Source: Eulemur rufifrons (lineage: Eukaryota > Chordata > Mammalia > Primates > Lemuridae). From it: a DNA stretch of 64,000 bases. The position numbers were made by a program, and so were the translations under genes. Location of the stretch: assembly GCF_041146395.1 (NCBI RefSeq), contig NC_090990.1:43038001-43102000 (forward strand), in the 5' to 3' direction. Every line of letters begins with the position of its first letter. The first letter of the stretch is position 1. The notes beneath the pieces were generated by a model that was not told the origin of the DNA, did no database searches, and saw only the letters and a list, made by a program, of their open reading frames with translations. Shown here piece after piece: positions 11,336-21,645 of the stretch.

Positions 11336-11999
11336 TCGTCTCTGGACAACTTTCTGCTGCCTCTGGCTGCCTGCTTTGACAAGGGTCAGGCAGCCAAAGA
11401 CAGACAGCCGCGGGCATTGTCTTCCATGCATGCTCCGCCACGGAGCTCTTCTCAGAAGTCTCAAGGTCCAGAGGAGAGGGGTGCTGCATACCTCCCCCAC
11501 CACCGTGCCGACTCAGCTCGAATCAGTCTTGTTAAAGGAAGTTGGCCATTTCACGTCATGGAACATTACATTCATGTGGTCTCACCTCTCTCTGCTGGAA
11601 AACGAGGCAACTAATTCATTTTAGCAGCTTCTCCCTTTCTGCCTAAAATGTGTCCTCTGGTGATGATAATGCAGGGAGATGGGAAATGTTTTAATATGAT
11701 AAGTCCTTCACTGTGGATTAGTATACATTCAAAGCAGCATTTCTTCCAGGTCTGGGCTCACTTTCAAGACTGTCTGTGTAGATTAGGGAACAGTATGGTT
11801 TTGCAATTGTAAATAAGGTATCTTGTGTTCCTTCTGTCATCATTGGGTTTGACAGAAAGGGGAAATTTAACTTAGGGGGAAAGTATTACATATGCCTGTA
11901 CACATTCTTGCACATAATGGAACGTTTATTTTTGTCAGTTGAAGAAGCTCCTCTCAGAAGGTCACCAGCTGTCATGCAAGAAAATAATCAAGAAGATAG
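11336..11999. other. No gene; locally CpG-containing
   Basis: Around 11400-11530 there are more CpGs than in the surroundings (ccgcgggc, ctccgccacgg, accgtgccgac), but far too few for a CpG island. ORFs of 118 and 113 codons overlap in two + frames with a third on the - strand, a sign of chance. Confidence 0.4.
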
Positions 12000-12240
12000 T
12001 ACAACGTAATGGTTAAGAAGATGTTTCCTGATTCCCGATGCCTGAATTCAAGTCCTGGCTCTACTACTACACGTACTAGCTGTGTGACCTTGGGCCAGTT
12101 ACGTAACCTCTCTGTGAATGAATTTCCTTGGCTGCAAAATGGGTATACATTTTCATCATGCCGTCTTTGTGAGGATGAAATGAGATTTAATGACTGGACA
12201 TTTGGCACATGGCAGCAAGTTAGGGAGAGCCCTTATTAGA
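12000..12240 (+). mobile_element. MIR SINE, essentially full length
   Basis: One of the best MIR copies here. The tRNA-like gtaatggttaagaag lead is followed by aattcaagtcctggctctacta, ctagctgtgtgaccttgggccagttacgtaacctctctg, ctgcaaaatgggtatacat, tgtgaggatgaaatgag and atttggcacatggcagcaag. Confidence 0.9.
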
Positions 12241-12661
12241 GCAGTTCCAGAAGGATTTCCTCAGCATCCTCAGACCCCGCAGGTGTGAATGGACTCCTTG
12301 GTCCTGGAGAAGCTGGGCTGCTATAACAGCCCCTTCTGAAAGCCTTTGGTTGCCTCCACTTCTTTCTATCCCAGATAAATGGATTAAATTCATATACTTA
12401 TGAAAAGAATATAACGCTTCAGGAATGTGACATAAAAACCTGGAAAGACCCTGTTTGGAAACGGAAGACTGGGAGGTTTGGTCTGTGACACAGAAGTTGC
12501 CAGGGCCATGACCTCAAAGTGCTTTCTATGCTGGACTTACTTGTTTTGATTTTAGGCAATATAGAGTCATTGAAGATTTTGAGAAAAGGAAAAAAAAACA
12601 GGATCTGAGGGAATCTTTCAGGAAGATTAAACTGGCTGTAGAGGTGGCAATAGATCAGAAC

Positions 12662-12993
12662 CAGAATCAGCAAACTACGGCCCAAGAGCAAATCTGGCTT
12701 GCCATCTGTCTTTGTACCGTATGCAAGTTAAGAGTGGTTTTTACATTTTTGAGTGGTGAAAAAAAAATCAAAAGAATAATTTCTCATGACACATGAAAAT
12801 TATATGAAATTCAAATTTCAGAGTTCCTAAATCAAACTTCACTGGAACACAGCCACATTCATTTGTGTACTTATTGTCTGTAGCTGCTTTTGCTACAATG
12901 GCAGAATTGAGTAGTTGCAACAGAAACTGCAGGGCCCACAAAACCTACATATTTACTATCTGGCCCTTTATAGAAAATGTTTGCAGATCCCTG
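12662..12993 (+). mobile_element. hAT (Charlie-type) non-autonomous DNA transposon
   Basis: Both ends are present and inverted: cagaatcagcaaactacgg at the start and gtttgcagatccctg at the end. Inside are the ggaacacagccacattcattt and atttactatctggcccttta blocks of a common mammalian hAT element. At about 332 bases it is near full length and cannot encode a transposase. I could not fix the family name or find an 8-bp duplication. Confidence 0.75.
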
Positions 12994-13049
12994 GATTGGA
13001 AGGTCATTGAACAGGAGCCAGATTAGGGTGCTGATGCTAATATAAAAGC

Positions 13050-13235
13050 TATAATCAATTGTGCATTTACTGTCTGCCATGATTATTTGTGTAACCATGT
13101 TAATACTCGGGACAATCCTATAGCAGCATCTAAGCAACTTGGCCAAGGTACATAGGAGGGACAAGATAGAGGCATGATTTGAGTTCTTATCAATGGACCA
13201 TAGGATCTGTGCCCTTAATCTCTGTGCATACTGCT
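13050..13235 (-). mobile_element. MIR SINE fragment
   Basis: Antisense MIR: attgtgcatttactgtctgcc, gtaaccatgttaatactcgggacaatcc, taagcaacttggccaaggtacatagg, then a decayed tRNA side. It is only moderately conserved. Confidence 0.55.
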
Positions 13236-13899
13236 CTTAATAGTCAACGTGAGAGATGGCAAGGAATGGGAAAAAACAAGGAATTCAAGAGATATGCTGG
13301 AGATACAGTTAGCAGGACTCAGAGGCCTTTTGCCTGGGAGGGATCAGAATGAAGCTAGAGGAGAAAAACTCCCAAGGTCTAGGTGCCTGGGACCAGTTGG
13401 AGCTCCACATTGCTTGCCGGAGCACGAGGTTGAGAATCCTTAGTTAAAACTCAGCTTCACATGAACTCCTCATGTTAATATTCTGCCATCACTCTTGATG
13501 TGGTAATTGTGCCACTTGGGCTCCCAAGCACTAAAATTAAATCTGGAAATTTGTCATACACCTTCCCCATGCGAGGGTAACACAGAAGGTGGGAGCTCCA
13601 ACAGTCAAAATGAATTACTCGGCGAGTTCATTTGTCACCAGAAGGTAATTGGGATTTAAGCTACAGTCTCAGGAAGAAATACATCACATCGCATGATTAC
13701 TTGCATTAATGGCAACCTACATCTAATGTTCACCCCCACCCAACCCCCTCTCATCAGATCCGGTGACCTGTTAGCAGTGTAATTTGGATCTTTCCCTGCA
13801 GCCCACTTAAGACATCAGGCATCTGCTGAGACAAGAGCTACCCTTAAAGCAGGACAATGAATGTGACTGCCCTAGCTCTGTGCTGCTGGTATTAAGGAT
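13236..13899. other. No gene or repeat recognised
   Basis: Single-copy sequence. Ctttccctgcag at 13789-13800 resembles a splice acceptor, but the nearest downstream donor-like site (ctg-gtatta) is poor, so no exon is called. Confidence 0.4.
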
Positions 13900-14015
13900 T
13901 TTAAAAAATTCATTTATTCATCCATAGACAAGCATTTACTGAGAACCTATTCTACGCCAAGCTTGAAATTGGTGCTAAAAGTCCAAAGGAAAACAAATCA
14001 TATTCTTACCGATAA
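13900..14015 (-). mobile_element. L2 LINE 3' end, antisense
   Basis: Antisense L2 terminus: attcatttattcatccatagac, aagcatttactgagaacctattctacgcc, then decay into aaggaaaacaaatcatattc. Confidence 0.6.
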
Positions 14016-14174
14016 AGTGGTGATTGTAGCACATGATTTTAAATAGGATCAGGAAATCCCACACTTTTAATCAAAACACAACCCCTCTATCCCCAAGATG
14101 TAGCAGCGTTCCTCCCCACCGTCTACTCCTTTGTCTTTGAACACACTGCCATTTTCTGATGGTAAATCTACAAG

Positions 14175-14310
14175 GAAAAATCACACCAGGCTATAAGGAA
14201 TGGAGAGAACAAGACCTGCATTTATTCTTGGCTCTGACAGGGATTTGTTCAGAGACCTTGGACGTATCTGGACCTTCAGCTTCTCATCTGTGAGATGACA
14301 GAACAGGTGA
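14175..14310 (+). mobile_element. MIR SINE fragment
   Basis: Sense MIR: tattcttggctctgacaggg, gagaccttggacgtatctggacc and ttcagcttctcatctgtgagatgac. The 3' half is missing. Confidence 0.55.
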
Positions 14311-17263
14311 GCCACAGCCGTGCAAAGAAAATGGAAGTGGAGATGCCAGGTTGAACTGGGAAGAGGCTGGAAGAAGGGGGGCCACAGAGTCTCCCCTTTT
14401 CCTCAGCCTTTCTCCTTCACAAACAAATCTTGTGAAATACCATTTAGTGCCATAAAAGAATGGAAAAGACATGTCTTTGAAATATACTTTTAGAGAAAAA
14501 AATGGGATAAAATCATTGATGTTTACAGCCTTCCCTTTGCCTCTACCGAAACCTCTGTGCTAAGCAAGACCGAGCAACTGCATCGCCCAGGGAAGGAAAG
14601 ATCCTCTTCCTCCTCAGGATCCAGGGAGGTCCAGGGAATATTTCAAGAGCATTTCAAACCAGTTGCAGGTGGAAGTGCTTATGGTACACACCCTTCTGGC
14701 TCAGATCATGATTGGAGTAAGTTCCTTAAATTGCTCTTGAACATGCTGGGGAGTCTGGATTCCAGCAAAAAGCAAGCCATGGTGCAAAAAGAGTCAAAAA
14801 GCCAGCATTTGAACATTCACTGTGTCATGCCCCTGACAAAGGAGGGGTCCCCTACTCTGAGAACTTTCCCTGCCTTGAGGGTAACAATGGGAAAATAGAC
14901 AGGAGAGGGGAGTGAGGCTGTTACTTACTCTGTTGCTGTCCTTTTGGTAGAAAGACAAATAGGTAGATGTCTCTGCTGCTACAGCAGGCCTCTCTAGAAG
15001 CCCACTGTACTGTCAGTATGTTTTGTGTCACAGATTGGGTTCCCTGGAGGAAGACGAAGAGACAGAGTTGGGCTACAATATTTTAAACAGAGATCAACAC
15101 CTGAAAGGAAGGAGAAAGAGCAGGACTGGACAGAGGGAGAAGTTGGACTGTGAGGCAGACCCAACAAACCCTGTCCGCCCTGGTGGGGAGCTCTGGAATG
15201 AACACTGTCCACCAAGGCTGCCCTGCGTCTGGCCTAGACAGTCACCAGAAGAGGGCTGCCCAGGAAGAGTATGACCTGGGCCAGGTGGGTCTGTGCCGTT
15301 AAGGCAGCCCCTGAGGGAACAGGCATGGGGGAAGGCTGGCGGGAATGCCTGCTCCCTGGCCTTACTCTGTGCAGCTGGGGAGCTCATCCTTCTTTGAAAG
15401 AATGTTTATTCTGCCTACAACAAGACCCAGCTTGAAACTGATTACACAAATAGGTGATTGAAGAGGGTTTAGACAATAAACAATTTACAAGGAGGAGACA
15501 CTATTCCTTGTAAATGGTAGTGAACTGTGTCCATAAACCTCAAGGGCAAAGGAAGATGGCAGTTCCATGACCCAGAGAGGACGGCAACAGGGGCTATGAT
15601 GGCAGGAGGAGCTCCCCTGTGGAGGCCATGCCCTTGGGCAGATGAACACAGCAACTGTCAACTCATAGCCTGGCAGGGAGGGAACTAAGGACATGAAGGT
15701 TCTGACCTCTTTCTCCTCGCTTCCCTTCCCGTACTGGTGCCTACCACTGGGGATCCCAGACAGAAGCCAGAGGGGAAACAATGTTAGTTGACAGTTGACA
15801 CGGTCTCCCTGCCACGGAGCAGGAGGGAGGGTGGACTGCACATGTGGAAGGACAAACAACAATTATCCAGGAACCTGGTACCAGATATAAAATTCAAACT
15901 GTTGTTAAATGACCTGGGAAGTTCAAGATCATGGAAATAGAGCCTGAACCAAATTAAGAGCCCACAGTGGAATCCTGTGACCTTATCAATGCCAGTTTGA
16001 CTTGGCATTGCATTAGACTTGGTCCCTGGATCTAGGACTAGATCTTGGAAAAGGCTACGGGAGGAAAGTCTTTATGAGTCTCTCATTTGGCTTGACTCTA
16101 TTTTCTCTTGAGATAAGCTACTCATGTCCTCATTGATCCTTGAGATCCATAAGCCAGAGACCTCCTTGTGTTTCTTTCTCTAGCTCAGTGTTTTTCAAAG
16201 TATGCATGATAAATCACCAAGTTAATTGTCATGGCCAACTCTTTTTCTAAAAAACTGGCTCAGAGTAGATTATATCAGAATGTATTGTAGGTACAAAAAA
16301 GGTGATTATTGTTCTGTGAAACTTTTCTTTGTTTTGGTTATATGTAAATGTACTGGGTCATAATGTAAAATATATTTCTGATGTGAGTTCTAATAAGACA
16401 TCCGAAGTCACTTTCCTAGTCAGCTGAGGTCATACTGTGTATTACAGGAAATATGTATTACAGACATGTCCCATTCCATTTCTACAATGAATCAGCAATA
16501 GGAGTGCAGGGATACAAATCAAGGATGGTGTGAGAGTCAAGGTTGGGTGGGTGGTAAAGCCAGTATGGAAGTTAATTCTTTTCTTAGGATCATAACATAT
16601 TAAAATTGTCCAAAAGATTATCTCAAACTTCCTTCTTTTCCTCTTTGGTTCTTCCTACTACAGGTCATTTCTAGGAATCATCATATCTACCCGAAGGATG
16701 ACTTGAAGGCCTCATTCAAAGCTCAGAAAATGACCCAGTGGTCCAGATGGAGCTCTGGTCCCCTGCGAAGGGAGAAATTATAATAGGCCCAGAGAGTAGC
16801 AAGCACACTGGGAATTTTGCCCATTACCATTTGCAAATACATGACTTTCCTCTCCAAAACAACTGTGTAAGAGTTCACATAACTGGTTGCCAGTCTCTTC
16901 CTCCTAAATAGCACCCTTATGTCTGGCTCCACCATTATGACTATATTAACAATTCAGCAGCCTTTGGTGCACAGGTTAGAACTACGTGCATTTAATTGCC
17001 TTGGATGATTAAGAGTTAACACTGCTGACCTACCCAGAGGGAAACTGCAAGGAATATCCAATTAGAGGCAACCAGCCTCTTTGAAAATATCCAGTGTACT
17101 GGTAGTGCTTAATAATAATCATGATAATCATAACAATTCCAAATATATATTTTTAAAGCTGTGAGCCATCTCTCACCTGTGGAAACTTTATTTGCTAGAA
17201 AGCAGATCCTTGCAATTATTCAAATGGGAGATTTGTATTTTTTGTTGTTGTTGCTCCCTACAG
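14311..17263. other. Longest stretch without a secure repeat; no confirmed gene
   Basis: Almost 3 kb with only a doubtful hAT-like piece (16190-16400). GC-richer sequence at 15040-15880 carries purine-rich + strand runs and ORFs of 97-125 codons on the - strand. It vaguely recalls old LTR or internal retroviral sequence but matched nothing I can name. The stretch ends at the polypyrimidine tract of a candidate exon. Confidence 0.4.
16190..16400. mobile_element. Possible hAT-type DNA transposon remnant
   Basis: Agctcagtgtttttcaaagtatg resembles a hAT terminal repeat, and the AT-rich body with tgggtcataatgtaaaatat fits loosely. No matching opposite end was found, so this is a weak call. Confidence 0.25.
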
Positions 17264-17336
17264 CCTCTCGGTGGAGGAAGGACAGAGAAAGCCATCCCAG
17301 AGGGAAACAGAATCAATCCAAGCTGCTCATTAAAAG
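17264..17336 (+). other. Candidate exon (73 bases), unconfirmed
   Basis: A T-rich tract with gttgttgttgctccctacag (17244-17263) forms a good splice acceptor. Seventy-three bases later aaaag-gtaaac (GT at 17337) forms a fair donor. The block is in single-copy sequence and is open in the frame starting at its first base: 24 codons (beginning Pro-Leu-Gly-Gly-Gly-Arg) plus one extra base. No known protein is recognised. It could be a non-coding RNA exon, a coding exon or a chance pair of splice-like sites. Confidence 0.25.
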
Positions 17337-17689
17337 GTAAACCGTCAATAATCTTTGTCAGGCCTTTTTATCTTGGGCTTTAGTACATGATGATCCCCGA
17401 GGCAGCGTGTGGTATTGAGATTTCGAATGGCTCCTGGTTTGCACATCCCTGCTGGTGCAGGAGTAACCCTCTGCACGCTGCCAGGGACTTTCTCTGAACC
17501 CCTCTGAACCCTGGATGGGCAAGGATTGTGGGGCTGCTGTATCCAGCAGAGAGAGGCACGGGCTTTCCTTCAGAAATATATAAATATTTCCAGGTGCTTG
17601 GAAAGGAGATCCAGCCATTAGGAGAGAGCAACAAGAGACAAAAATTCAGAGGGTAGTCACCAAGCTTTTACCCATTTAAAATTCAACCC

Positions 17690-17860
17690 ATACACTGAGC
17701 ATTTATTGAGAGCCCTTTATATTAATTGCTCATATTTGGATCCCACTTGGCAATTTTCTGTGCTCTTCCCCAGGTTATTTTCAGGTGATTCCCACTATAA
17801 TGTTGTCAGGAAGGGGTTATGATCCTTATTTTGCACAAAAGCTCAGAGAAGGTAACTTGC
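17690..17860 (-). mobile_element. MIR SINE fragment
   Basis: Antisense MIR: gagcatttattgagagcccttta, gttatgatccttattttgcac, aaaagctcagagaaggtaacttgcc. The tRNA-side end is missing. Confidence 0.6.
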
Positions 17861-17884
17861 CACTAAAGGCACCTCTGTGTTGTG

Positions 17885-18404
17885 TGTCTTTAAATATCAT
17901 TCATGTACCGATGACTTTCAAATTTATATCTCCAGTCTGGACTGTTTCTGCAAATACAGATTTGCATATCCATCTGTGTACCTGACATGTCTATGTGGAT
18001 ATCCAATGGGCATCTCAAACTTAACATGTCCACAGCTGAGCTCTTGATGTATTATTCCTTTCATCCTGGAGTTTATGACAACTCCATCTTCCCATTGCTC
18101 AGGCCCTGAACCTTGACCATCCTTGATGCCTAATTCCTGATCTGTTTCATCAGCTAATCCTTATCCCCAGAATCTGACCATTTCTCACCAACTCTGACGT
18201 TGTTGCTGTGGTCTAGCTATCGCCTCCCATTTCACATTTCACAGCAGAAAAGCTGCCCTTCTCCTGATAACCTGAAGGCCCTACCTGTTCTGGGCCCCAT
18301 TAGTTCTCTGAACTCATCTCCCAGGTTTCTTTCCTTTGCTCCGGCTCCTTTGATCACATGACCTCCTTTCAGTTCCTTTGCGGAATGACTCGTGCTTTGG
18401 GGCC
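17885..18404 (+). mobile_element. L2 LINE, 5' segment of a split copy
   Basis: Sense L2 with excellent landmarks: gatgactttcaaatttatatctccag, atgggcatctcaaacttaacatgtcc, gacaactccatcttcccattgc, ccagaatctgaccatttctcacca, aaggccctacctgttctgggcccc. It breaks off in the L2 ggggcct block where an LTR begins and resumes after it. Confidence 0.9.
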
Positions 18405-18865
18405 TATTATGGGTTGAATTGTGTCCCTCCAAAAAGTTATATTGGAGTCTTAACCCCAGTAGCTCAAAATGTGACCATATTTGGAGTTGGGTCATTACAG
18501 AGGTGAGCAAGCTAAAATGAGGTCATCAGGGCGGGACCTAATTCAATAAGACTGGTGTTCTTATAAAAAGGGGACATCTGGACACAGTGAAATGCAAACA
18601 AGGGAGTACACCATGTGAAGATGAAGAAAGAGATTGGGGTGATTCTTGGTGTTCACAAGCCAAGGAATGCCGGTGACTGACAGCACACCACTAGACACTA
18701 GGGGAGAGGCCTGCATTCTTTCCTCACTACCCTCAGAAGAAACCAACCCCACTGACACCTTGATCTCAGGCTTCTGGCCTCCAGAACTGTGAGACAATAA
18801 ATTTCTGTGGCTTAACCTGCCCAGTTGGTGGCACTTTGTTGCAGCAGCCCTAGGACACTAATACA
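18405..18865 (+). mobile_element. MLT1 solo LTR inserted in L2
   Basis: About 460 bases, sense. It starts at ttatgggttgaattgtgtccc and continues through gatgaggtcatca-like blocks, gtgttcttataaaaaggg, cacaagccaaggaatgccgg and ccttgatctcaggcttctggcctcc. The agaactgtgagacaataaatttctg polyadenylation region follows, and it ends at ggacactaataca. The length suits an MLT1C/D-type LTR. The L2 is interrupted within one motif (ggcct before, gaccttt after), so this is a clean insertion. Confidence 0.9.
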
Positions 18866-19212
18866 AGACCTTTGTGCCTGGGCTTCCAACTACCTGGAAT
18901 ATTCTTCCCCTAGCAGGGCACATGGCATGTTTCCCTATCTTCTTTAGTTCTTCATTCAGTAAATCATTCTTTGGGCCCTTTACCAAAAACTAGCACATAT
19001 TCCCTAGCATGGTCTACCTCCTTCCTCTCCATTACTTTTATTCCTTAAAATATGTTCTACATATTTATCTTGTTTACTTTCTGTTTCCCATACTACAGTG
19101 TAAGCTCCAACAGAACAAGGATTTTGTTTTGTGTATTGCTAAATTATTAGCACACTTCCATACAGTAGCAACTCAATAAATGTTTGCTGAATGAGTAAAT
19201 GAATAAATGAAT
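18866..19212 (+). mobile_element. L2 LINE, 3' segment of the split copy
   Basis: The L2 resumes with gacctttgtgcctgggcttcc, tacctggaatattcttcccc and ttcttcattcagtaaatc. It runs to the true 3' end: gtaagctccaacagaacaaggatt, then caactcaataaatgtttgctgaatg with a gaataaatgaatt tail. Confidence 0.9.
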
Positions 19213-19500
19213 TGCTCCTTTCTCTCCTCTACCCTTCTGACTGCCATTTCTTAGGCCCTCATGACTCCCCAGACCATGGCATCAGCTCTTAACTGGCCAG
19301 TCTGCTGCTGGCCCCACCTTCACTCATCCATTCTCCAAGTTGTCTCCAGGAGTCAGTTTCTAAAAATATATGACCTCCTTTTTTCCCCTAGTAAAAAATC
19401 CTCTGGTGGTTGACCACATACTTCTAGGTAAAGCCAAGCTCTCCTACAGCATGCCATACTTACACCTGTGGGGTAGACTGTCTGAAATCATACCACCTAA
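19213..19500 (+). mobile_element. Second L2 LINE fragment
   Basis: Directly after the tail of the previous L2 comes an earlier segment of the L2 consensus: ggcatcagctcttaactggcc, agtctgctgctggccccacc, aaaaaatcctctggtgg, acacctgtggggtag. It is therefore a separate L2 copy in tandem orientation. Confidence 0.65.
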
Positions 19501-19544
19501 CAAGTTTCTCCACCTCTGTACACTTACTCTGCTTCAGTTAGACC

Positions 19545-19772
19545 TTATTTCCTTTAAATCTAGGAGAGCCCTATAACTTGGTTTGACCAACAGAGTGTGG
19601 CAGAAGTGATGCTATGTGACCATGGAGCCTGGGCCAATACCACTTGGAGCAGGGACAAACTTCACCCCAGAGCCCTGGCCAAATTGAAGAATCATGGGCA
19701 ATTAAATATCTTTTTGTTGCTGTCTGTCACCAAGATTTTGGGCAGCTGGTTATGTAGCAACAGAGAACTGAA
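19545..19772 (+). mobile_element. MaLR-type LTR remnant
   Basis: Acttggtttgaccaacagagtgtggcagaagtgatgctatgtgacc is a hallmark block of old MaLR/MLT-type LTRs. The stretch ends with gttatgtagcaacagagaactgaat, like the LTR 3' terminus. The middle is heavily shortened. Confidence 0.55.
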
Positions 19773-19847
19773 TCTTCAGCTTCATCCCAAACACTGCCTC
19801 CATATATCCTGTCTGCCATGCTGAATTACTGCAGTCCCATGAATGTA

Positions 19848-20331
19848 CGGTTGACCCTTGAACACCACGGATTCAAATTGCGTGGGTCCACTTAGATGTG
19901 GATTTCATTCAATAAACGTTACACCACGTGTGTCTGCCTCTTCTGCCTCACCTTCCACCTCCTCCACTTCTGCAGGACAGTAGAACGAATCCCTCCTCTT
20001 CCTCTTCCTCTTCAGCCTACTCAATGTGATGATAATGAGGATGAAGACCTTTATGATGATCTACTTCCACTTAATGAATAGTCAATATATTTTCTCTTCC
20101 TTAAGATTTTCTTAACATTTTTCTTTTCTCCAACTTATTTATTGTTGGACTATAATATATAATACATATAACATAAAAAATATGTGTCAATTGACTTTGT
20201 TATCAGTAAGGTGTTGGGTCAGCAGCAGGCTATTAGAAGGTGAGTTTTGGGGGAGTCAAAAGTTATATGTGGATTTTCAACTGTGAAGTGTGTTGGCAAC
20301 CCTAACTTCCATGTTGTCTGAGAGTCAACTG
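19848..20331 (+). mobile_element. Tigger3-type DNA transposon with both ends
   Basis: It starts cggttgacccttgaacaccacgg and ends ctgagagtcaactg, an inverted pair. It is flanked by TA on both sides (19846-19847 and 20332-20333), the Tigger target duplication. Internally it keeps the last part of the pogo-type transposase gene. The frame ending at 20081 closes with an acidic tail (Asp/Glu-rich, ending Leu-Leu-Pro-Leu-Asn-Glu), as in Tigger C-termini. The catalytic core is deleted, so the 484-base element is non-autonomous. Confidence 0.88.
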
Positions 20332-20338
20332 TACTATG

Positions 20339-20369
<31 letters not shown>

Positions 20370-20377
20370 CCCCCCCC
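20339..20377. repeat. (CT)n microsatellite with C-run
   Basis: About 15 CT units (20339-20368), then an eight-base C-run. It abuts the 3' TA of the Tigger3 element. A polypurine-polypyrimidine tract of this length can adopt triplex DNA and is likely to vary in length. Confidence 0.95.
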
Positions 20378-20399
20378 AAGCATTTCCACATGCTGTTTT

Positions 20400-20670
20400 C
20401 TCTCCTTAGAGGGAACTCCTGTCATTTTTCCACTGATTAACTATGACTTCATCCTTTGAGCTCTAGCTCTAGTCCATCCTCTGTTCTCTGAGAGCCCCTG
20501 AGCTTGTCAGAGCGCCCAGAACCCCGTATTCCAGTCATCTCTCGATTGATAATTTTCTCCACCAGAGAGAAAGCTTACTAAGAGTAGCAAAAGCCTCTTA
20601 TTTATGCATTGGTACATTACTTAGCTCTGCGCCTGGCACATGGTAGGCATTCAGTAAATAATTTTGAAAT
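20400..20670 (+). mobile_element. L2 LINE 3' fragment
   Basis: Tctgcgcctggcacatggtaggcattcagtaaata is the sense L2 3' end. The upstream part (tttcatcctttgagctc, gtctcattt-like blocks) is decayed, so the start is uncertain. Confidence 0.5.
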
Positions 20671-20854
20671 ACTTACAATCTACTTGGGGTAGGGGGGTAA
20701 GATGAAAATACATGAAACTATTAGAGAACAAAGCAAAACAGTACAAAACTAAGTACCAAATGTTCACAACTTCAGAAATACTCTTATTTTGATAATTGGT
20801 CCATGCTATATTGGGTTCTTCATATTAGTAGTAATTAGAATAATAATGATCCAT

Positions 20855-21000
20855 TATAATGAAAACTTTAGTTTGCAAAATGCTTTCGCATGCATTATCT
20901 CATTTGACTCTACTCCAATTATTTAGGGACAAAGAAGTCACAGAATCACTTATGCCACATCATGTAACATGAGCAGGTTTTCATATCATTTATTCTTCGT
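20855..21000 (-). mobile_element. MIR-type SINE fragment
   Basis: Gtttgcaaaatgctttcgcatgcattatctcatttgac is an antisense MIR/MIR3 3' region. The rest has decayed. Confidence 0.45.
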
Positions 21001-21404
21001 TGAACTCAGTTGCCTGTGAACTCTGTTTGTGTGAACTTTAGAAAGTGTAATCCCTGTTTTCCAATGAATGTAATGGAACATGGTGTTCTCAAGGATAGAA
21101 GCTATTTCATAGACTTTTCTGGCTAAGTAGAATCATAAAAACGCCTTTGAAAATGTGAACAGAGGAAAATTTAATACGTTTAATAAATGCAATTTAATGC
21201 CCTCAAATTTAATAACTATGATGAATACATTGTACATACAGATACCTGTCCATTTGCAGATTGGCAAATGTATCTCAAAATACTCCAAAGATTCCCCATC
21301 CCAAGAGCAGAAAGGCATCATTCAACATCATTAGGACGGCTAACTGTGAATTAAGTCAAACCAATCAGAATAGCACCCTGTCCATTATAACTTTCCTATC
21401 ACTA

Positions 21405-21645
21405 ATAAGTACTATTTATTGAACAGCTACTATGAGCCGGGTATTGTATTAAGCTCTGTGTTAAGTGCTTTATTGTCACTATCTATAACCCTTAGGCATT
21501 CCCAAGAAGTAGGTATCATTATCCCCATTTTATGGATGAGAAAACTGAGGCTCCAAAAGTTAATGTTACATTACAATATAGCTATTAAGTGGCTGAGATT
21601 TGAACTGAGATCTTTCTAATTTCAAAGTTAGTGCTCCCACTACCT
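21405..21645 (-). mobile_element. MIR SINE, near full length
   Basis: Antisense MIR in full order: tactatttattgaacagctactatgagccggg, ccccattttatggatgagaaaactgaggctcc, agctattaagtggctgagatttgaactgagatc, and the tRNA-like agtgctcccactacc end. Confidence 0.88.

Noticed and set aside
15040..15880. Possible old LTR or retroviral internal sequence
   Set aside because: A vague resemblance only. I could not identify LTR ends, a polyadenylation region or any retroviral domain.
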